From: Candidatus Binatia bacterium
Lineage (GTDB): Bacteria; Desulfobacterota_B; Binatia; UBA9968; JAJDTQ01
Assembly (NCBI GenBank): GCA_022827045.1
Contig: JAJDTQ010000139.1
Location: 1 to 26,783, forward strand
DNA length: 26,783 nucleotides
Direction: 5' to 3'
The position numbers were made by a program, and so were the translations under genes. Positions within the stretch are counted from its first letter, which is position 1. Each line of letters opens with the position of its first letter. Under the pieces are notes generated by a model, which was not told the DNA's origin, searched no databases, and worked only from the letters and a program-made list of their open reading frames with translations. Shown in pieces: positions 24,266 to 26,783 of this stretch.

Positions 24266-24648
24266 TCTACGTCGATACGTCTGTCGTGCTCGCCCAACTC
24301 CTGGCCGAAGACCGTCGACCGCCTGCCACGCTGTGGAGCGAAACGCTGGTGGCAAGCCGGTTGATGGAGTACGAAGTATGGAACCGCCTGCACGCCCGTG
24401 AACTCGCGGGGTCACACGGCGATGCCGCCCGTGGACTCGTTGGGCGGATCGCCCTGCTGGAACTCACCCCCACAGTGCTGGCGCGCGCCCTGGAAACCTT
24501 TCCCGTTCCCGTCCGTACCCTCGACGCCTTGCATCTGGCGTCGTGCGAATACTTGCGCAGTCAGGGCCAGACGGTTGCCCTGGCCAGCTACGACCGCCGG
24601 ATGACGGCAGCTGCCCAAGCCATGGAAATTCCTGTCTTCAAGTTTTAG
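24262..24648 (+). CDS. vapC: PIN-domain ribonuclease toxin (VapC family)
   Basis: This 128-residue PIN-domain endoribonuclease is the toxin partner of the preceding antitoxin. The acidic Mg-binding residues are all present: Asp5 (YVDTS), Glu38 (SRLMEYEVWNR), Asp88 (TLDALHLAS) and Asp111 (ASYDRRM). It should therefore be active, cleaving RNA, typically tRNA or rRNA in this family. Translation starts at GTG 24262 within the antitoxin stop, ensuring coupled synthesis. The stop codon overlaps that of the convergent crotonase remnant (TTAG), so the cassette abuts that gene exactly. Confidence 0.92.
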   Translation: MIYVDTSVVLAQLLAEDRRPPATLWSETLVASRLMEYEVWNRLHARELAGSHGDAARGLVGRIALLELTPTVLARALETFPVPVRTLDALHLASCEYLRSQGQTVALASYDRRMTAAAQAMEIPVFKF

Positions 24649-24863
24649 CTGCCCTTGAACGCGGGCTTGCGCTTCTCGTGGAACGCCTCGACGCCCTCCC
24701 GGAAGTCGTCGGACTGGCGCACGCAGTCCAGAAGATCCACGCGCATCTGGTGGTTCATGGCATTGCGCCGCTCCGGCCAGTGAAGTGTGACCATCAACAG
24801 GTCGCCGTCCATCTCGGTGAGTACGTTGTCGTACTGCATGCGAACCCGTCCCTGTTCCATCAT
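24645..24863 (-). pseudogene. Enoyl-CoA hydratase/isomerase remnant with internal deletion
   Basis: This 72-codon frame joins two ends of a crotonase. Its first part (MQYDNVLTEMDGDLLMVTLHWPERRNAMN, from ATG 24839) is the canonical N-terminal strand pair and the PERRNAMN motif. Its last 22 codons (SDDFREGVEAFHEKRKPAFKGS) are the canonical C-terminal helix. The roughly 190 residues between, including the oxyanion-hole segments and CoA site, are absent, and the join keeps the frame. It cannot be an active hydratase. It could be a recent in-frame deletion, or a retained small protein. ATG 24863 is an alternative start. The inverted repeat begins 20 bp upstream and vapC ends at its 3' side. Confidence 0.82.
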
Positions 24864-24882
24864 ACGCGGCTGTTATCGCGTT

Positions 24883-25009
24883 GGTCCTTCGACTTCGCTG
24901 GCGCTTCGCTCAGGACGAACGGAGGCGCAGAGAAGCATAAGATCGTCCTGAGTCCTCTTCCCGTTCGTCCTGAGCGTAGCGAAGCGCAGCGGAGCGAAGT
25001 CGAAAGACC
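24883..25009. repeat. Dispersed inverted repeat, copy 2
   Basis: The left arm (24883-24922, GGTCCTTCGACTTCGCTG to CAGGACGAACGG) is inverted at 24961-25009 (CCGTTCGTCCTGAGCG to GTCGAAAGACC). An extra GTCCTGAG fragment lies between. It is the same family as 12433-12548, with a variable middle of the arms, and sits between the crotonase remnant and the D-aminoacylase-type gene. Confidence 0.85.
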
Positions 25010-25043
25010 CCCCGGCGGCTCCGAGAACCACACGGGTTCGCTG

Positions 25044-26723
25044 TCACACGCCGTTCCGCAGCACCTTCCCCGAGCGTTCCCCGGTCGGCTCGCCGTCCTC
25101 CAGCACCACCTGGCCGTTGACCAGGACCGTGCGGATGCCGTCGGCCTGCTGGATCAGCCGGGCCGCGCCGCCGGGGAAGTCGTGCATCAGCTCCGGTTCC
25201 CGCGGCGCCACCGTGGCGGGGTCGAACACCACTACGTCCGCAGCCATCCCTTCCTCGAGGCGGCCGCGGTCGGCGATGCCGCAGATGTCGGCCTGCATGG
25301 AGGTGAGCTTGCGCACACCCTCTTCCAGGGTGAGGTCGCCGCGCTCCCGCACGTACTTGTCCAGCAGCAGGGTGCAGTAGCCGAAGCCCGCGTCGATGGC
25401 CACGTGGGCGCCGGCGTCGGACTGGCCGAGCACGGTGTAGGGGCTTGCCACGATGGCGCCGACGGCGTCGGCGTCACCGTTGGTGTGCGCGGTCTGGAAA
25501 CCCGTCGCCAAGTCTTCCTCCAGGCACAGGTCCATGAACGCGTCGAAGACGTCCTTGCCCACGGAGCGGGCGTAGTCGGCCACGTTGGCGCCCTTGAGGC
25601 GGGCGTTCTTCTCGGTGGCGGGCTTGACGATGAAGACGATATCCCAGCGCCTGTGGAAGGCCGACGTGCTGGTGTCCTCCACCACCTCCCAGCGGAGCTT
25701 CTTGCGCATCTCCGGGTCCTCGAAGGCGGCCCGGCGTTCCTCGATGGGGCTGAACATGAGGCCGCGCCACGTGGGGAACTCGTCGAACTCCTGGCCGTCG
25801 ATGAGGTTGAAGCGGTTGTTGAAGGGCCGGACGTTGGTGTTGGCCCAGGCTTGGGCGCCGCGCTCGAAGCCCTTTACCGTGGCGTCCAGCAGCTCGCGCC
25901 ACTCGTCGGGCCTGGCCCAGCGGTGGAGAATGGAGTTCCACACCACCGGACGGCCGGTGCGGAGCGAGAAGTCGGCCAGGGACGCCACCCGCTCGGCGTT
26001 CTGGCCCGCGGAGCTCATCTGTATGACGCCGCGGTTCATGTCCGTGAGCACCTGCCCCAACGCTTCCAGTTCCTCCCACTCCGCCAGCCGGCTGGGCAGG
26101 GGCTCGCCGTCCTCGCGGAAGTGGCGCTCGTTGCGGTTGGTGGAGAAGCCCAGCAAGCCGGCGTTCAGGGCCTCGCGCAGGAGCGCCTGCATGGCCGCGA
26201 TCTCGTCCGCGGTGGCGGCGCGCCTGACGGCGTCGTCGCCCATGACGTACTGGCGCAACGGACAGTGGCCCACGAGCATGCCGACGTTGAGCGCCGGGCG
26301 CATGGCCTCCACCGCGTCCATGTAGCCGGCCATGTCGGTCCAGCTCCACTCGACGGCGCGCCGCAGCAGGTTTATGTCCATGCCTTCGACGTGAGAGAAC
26401 GTCTGCAGCAGGATGTCCCGGTCCTCGGGCTTGCACGGGGCGAGGCTCAGGCCGCAGTTGCCGGTGACGATGCTGGTAACGCCGTGGTAGCAGGAACTGG
26501 TCACCTGGGGGTCCCACAGGAGCTGCGCGTCCATGTGGGTGTGGCCGTCGATGAAGCCGGGGGCGGCCACCAGGCCGTCGCCATCCACCTCGCGCCGGGC
26601 CGGGCCGGCCTTGCCGCCCACCTGGCGGATGGTTCCTCCCTCGACGGCCACGTCTCCGGTGTAGCGGGGCTTGCCCGAACCGTCACAGATGGTCGCACCG
26701 CGAATTACCATATCGTATGCCAT
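25044..26723 (-). CDS. N-acyl-D-amino-acid deacylase-type amidohydrolase
   Basis: This 559-residue amidohydrolase of the D-aminoacylase/amidohydrolase-3 type has the composite beta-sandwich and TIM-barrel layout. The N-terminus (YDMVIRGATICDGSGKP) is followed by metal motif GFIDGHTHMDAQ with His61 and His63. Cys90 in TGNCGLSLAP replaces the usual carboxylated lysine, as in D-aminoacylase. The catalytic aspartate fits SDAGAH, and the C-terminus returns to the small domain (GMAADVVVFDPATV). Family members deacylate N-acyl-D-amino acids, but many uncharacterised relatives have other substrates. ATG 26723 follows AGGAGG. No signal peptide is seen. The gene is framed by two copies of the inverted repeat. 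Confidence 0.9.
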   Translation of the reverse strand: MAYDMVIRGATICDGSGKPRYTGDVAVEGGTIRQVGGKAGPARREVDGDGLVAAPGFIDGHTHMDAQLLWDPQVTSSCYHGVTSIVTGNCGLSLAPCKPEDRDILLQTFSHVEGMDINLLRRAVEWSWTDMAGYMDAVEAMRPALNVGMLVGHCPLRQYVMGDDAVRRAATADEIAAMQALLREALNAGLLGFSTNRNERHFREDGEPLPSRLAEWEELEALGQVLTDMNRGVIQMSSAGQNAERVASLADFSLRTGRPVVWNSILHRWARPDEWRELLDATVKGFERGAQAWANTNVRPFNNRFNLIDGQEFDEFPTWRGLMFSPIEERRAAFEDPEMRKKLRWEVVEDTSTSAFHRRWDIVFIVKPATEKNARLKGANVADYARSVGKDVFDAFMDLCLEEDLATGFQTAHTNGDADAVGAIVASPYTVLGQSDAGAHVAIDAGFGYCTLLLDKYVRERGDLTLEEGVRKLTSMQADICGIADRGRLEEGMAADVVVFDPATVAPREPELMHDFPGGAARLIQQADGIRTVLVNGQVVLEDGEPTGERSGKVLRNGV

Positions 26724-26747
26724 GATCAGTCCTCCTGCTTGGATGGC

Positions 26748-26783
26748 GTCCTTCGACTTCGCTCCGCTACGCTCAGGACGAAC
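26748..26783. repeat. Dispersed inverted repeat, copy 3 (cut by window end)
   Basis: The left arm GTCCTTCGACTTCGCTCCGC continuing to CAGGACGAAC matches the arms at 12433 and 24883. The inverted partner would lie beyond the window. Confidence 0.8.

Overview
The window is GC-rich bacterial chromosome with housekeeping genes (rpoD-type sigma factor, glnE, adk, gnd, pgl) mixed with catabolic genes (amidohydrolases, an LLM flavin oxidoreductase, a Bug/TctC binding protein, an ornithine-cyclodeaminase-like protein, an alpha-hydroxy-acid oxidase). That mixture, the NtrC-type regulation and the dispersed inverted repeats fit an uncultured proteobacterial or deltaproteobacterial-type lineage (Tectomicrobia/Entotheonella- or Desulfobacterota-like). 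This placement is an impression from gene content. No phage, insertion sequence, CRISPR array, rRNA or tRNA was seen.

Left part (1-9323): a partial repeat at the edge is followed by an FMN alpha-hydroxy-acid oxidase and a RidA-family protein. After a 90-bp palindromic repeat comes a DegP/HtrA periplasmic protease, then a membrane histidine kinase and an NtrC-type sigma-54 activator. Upstream of degP I see a good -24/-12 sigma-54 promoter, a paired 10-bp repeat at an enhancer-like distance, and an 8-bp hairpin that covers the Shine-Dalgarno. degP is therefore a plausible target of the two-component system encoded beside it. An RpoD-like sigma factor with an unusual region 2.4 follows, ending at a strong terminator shared with a convergent gene for an HPF-cold-shock fusion protein.

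Middle (9435-20382): glnE ends inside an inverted repeat. On the minus strand lie adk and a HAD/beta-phosphoglucomutase-type phosphatase, overlapping by GTGA. An adrenodoxin-reductase-type ferredoxin-NADP reductase converges with pgl and gnd. A GH15 glucoamylase/trehalase-type hydrolase and an ornithine cyclodeaminase-family protein follow on the plus strand. pgl, gnd, the reductase and GH15 suggest sugar-phosphate and NADPH metabolism.

Right part (20452-26783): an amidohydrolase and an LLM oxidoreductase diverge from a promoter pair sharing one -35 element. Next come an orphan Bug-type binding protein and a Phd/VapC toxin-antitoxin pair behind a perfect 24-bp palindrome. An enoyl-CoA hydratase remnant has lost its whole middle. 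A second copy of the inverted repeat precedes a D-aminoacylase-type amidohydrolase, and a third copy begins at the right edge.

The most interesting items are the degP control region with its adjacent sigma-54 two-component system, the HPF-CSD fusion, the antitoxin operator with a possibly leaderless start, and the internally deleted crotonase.
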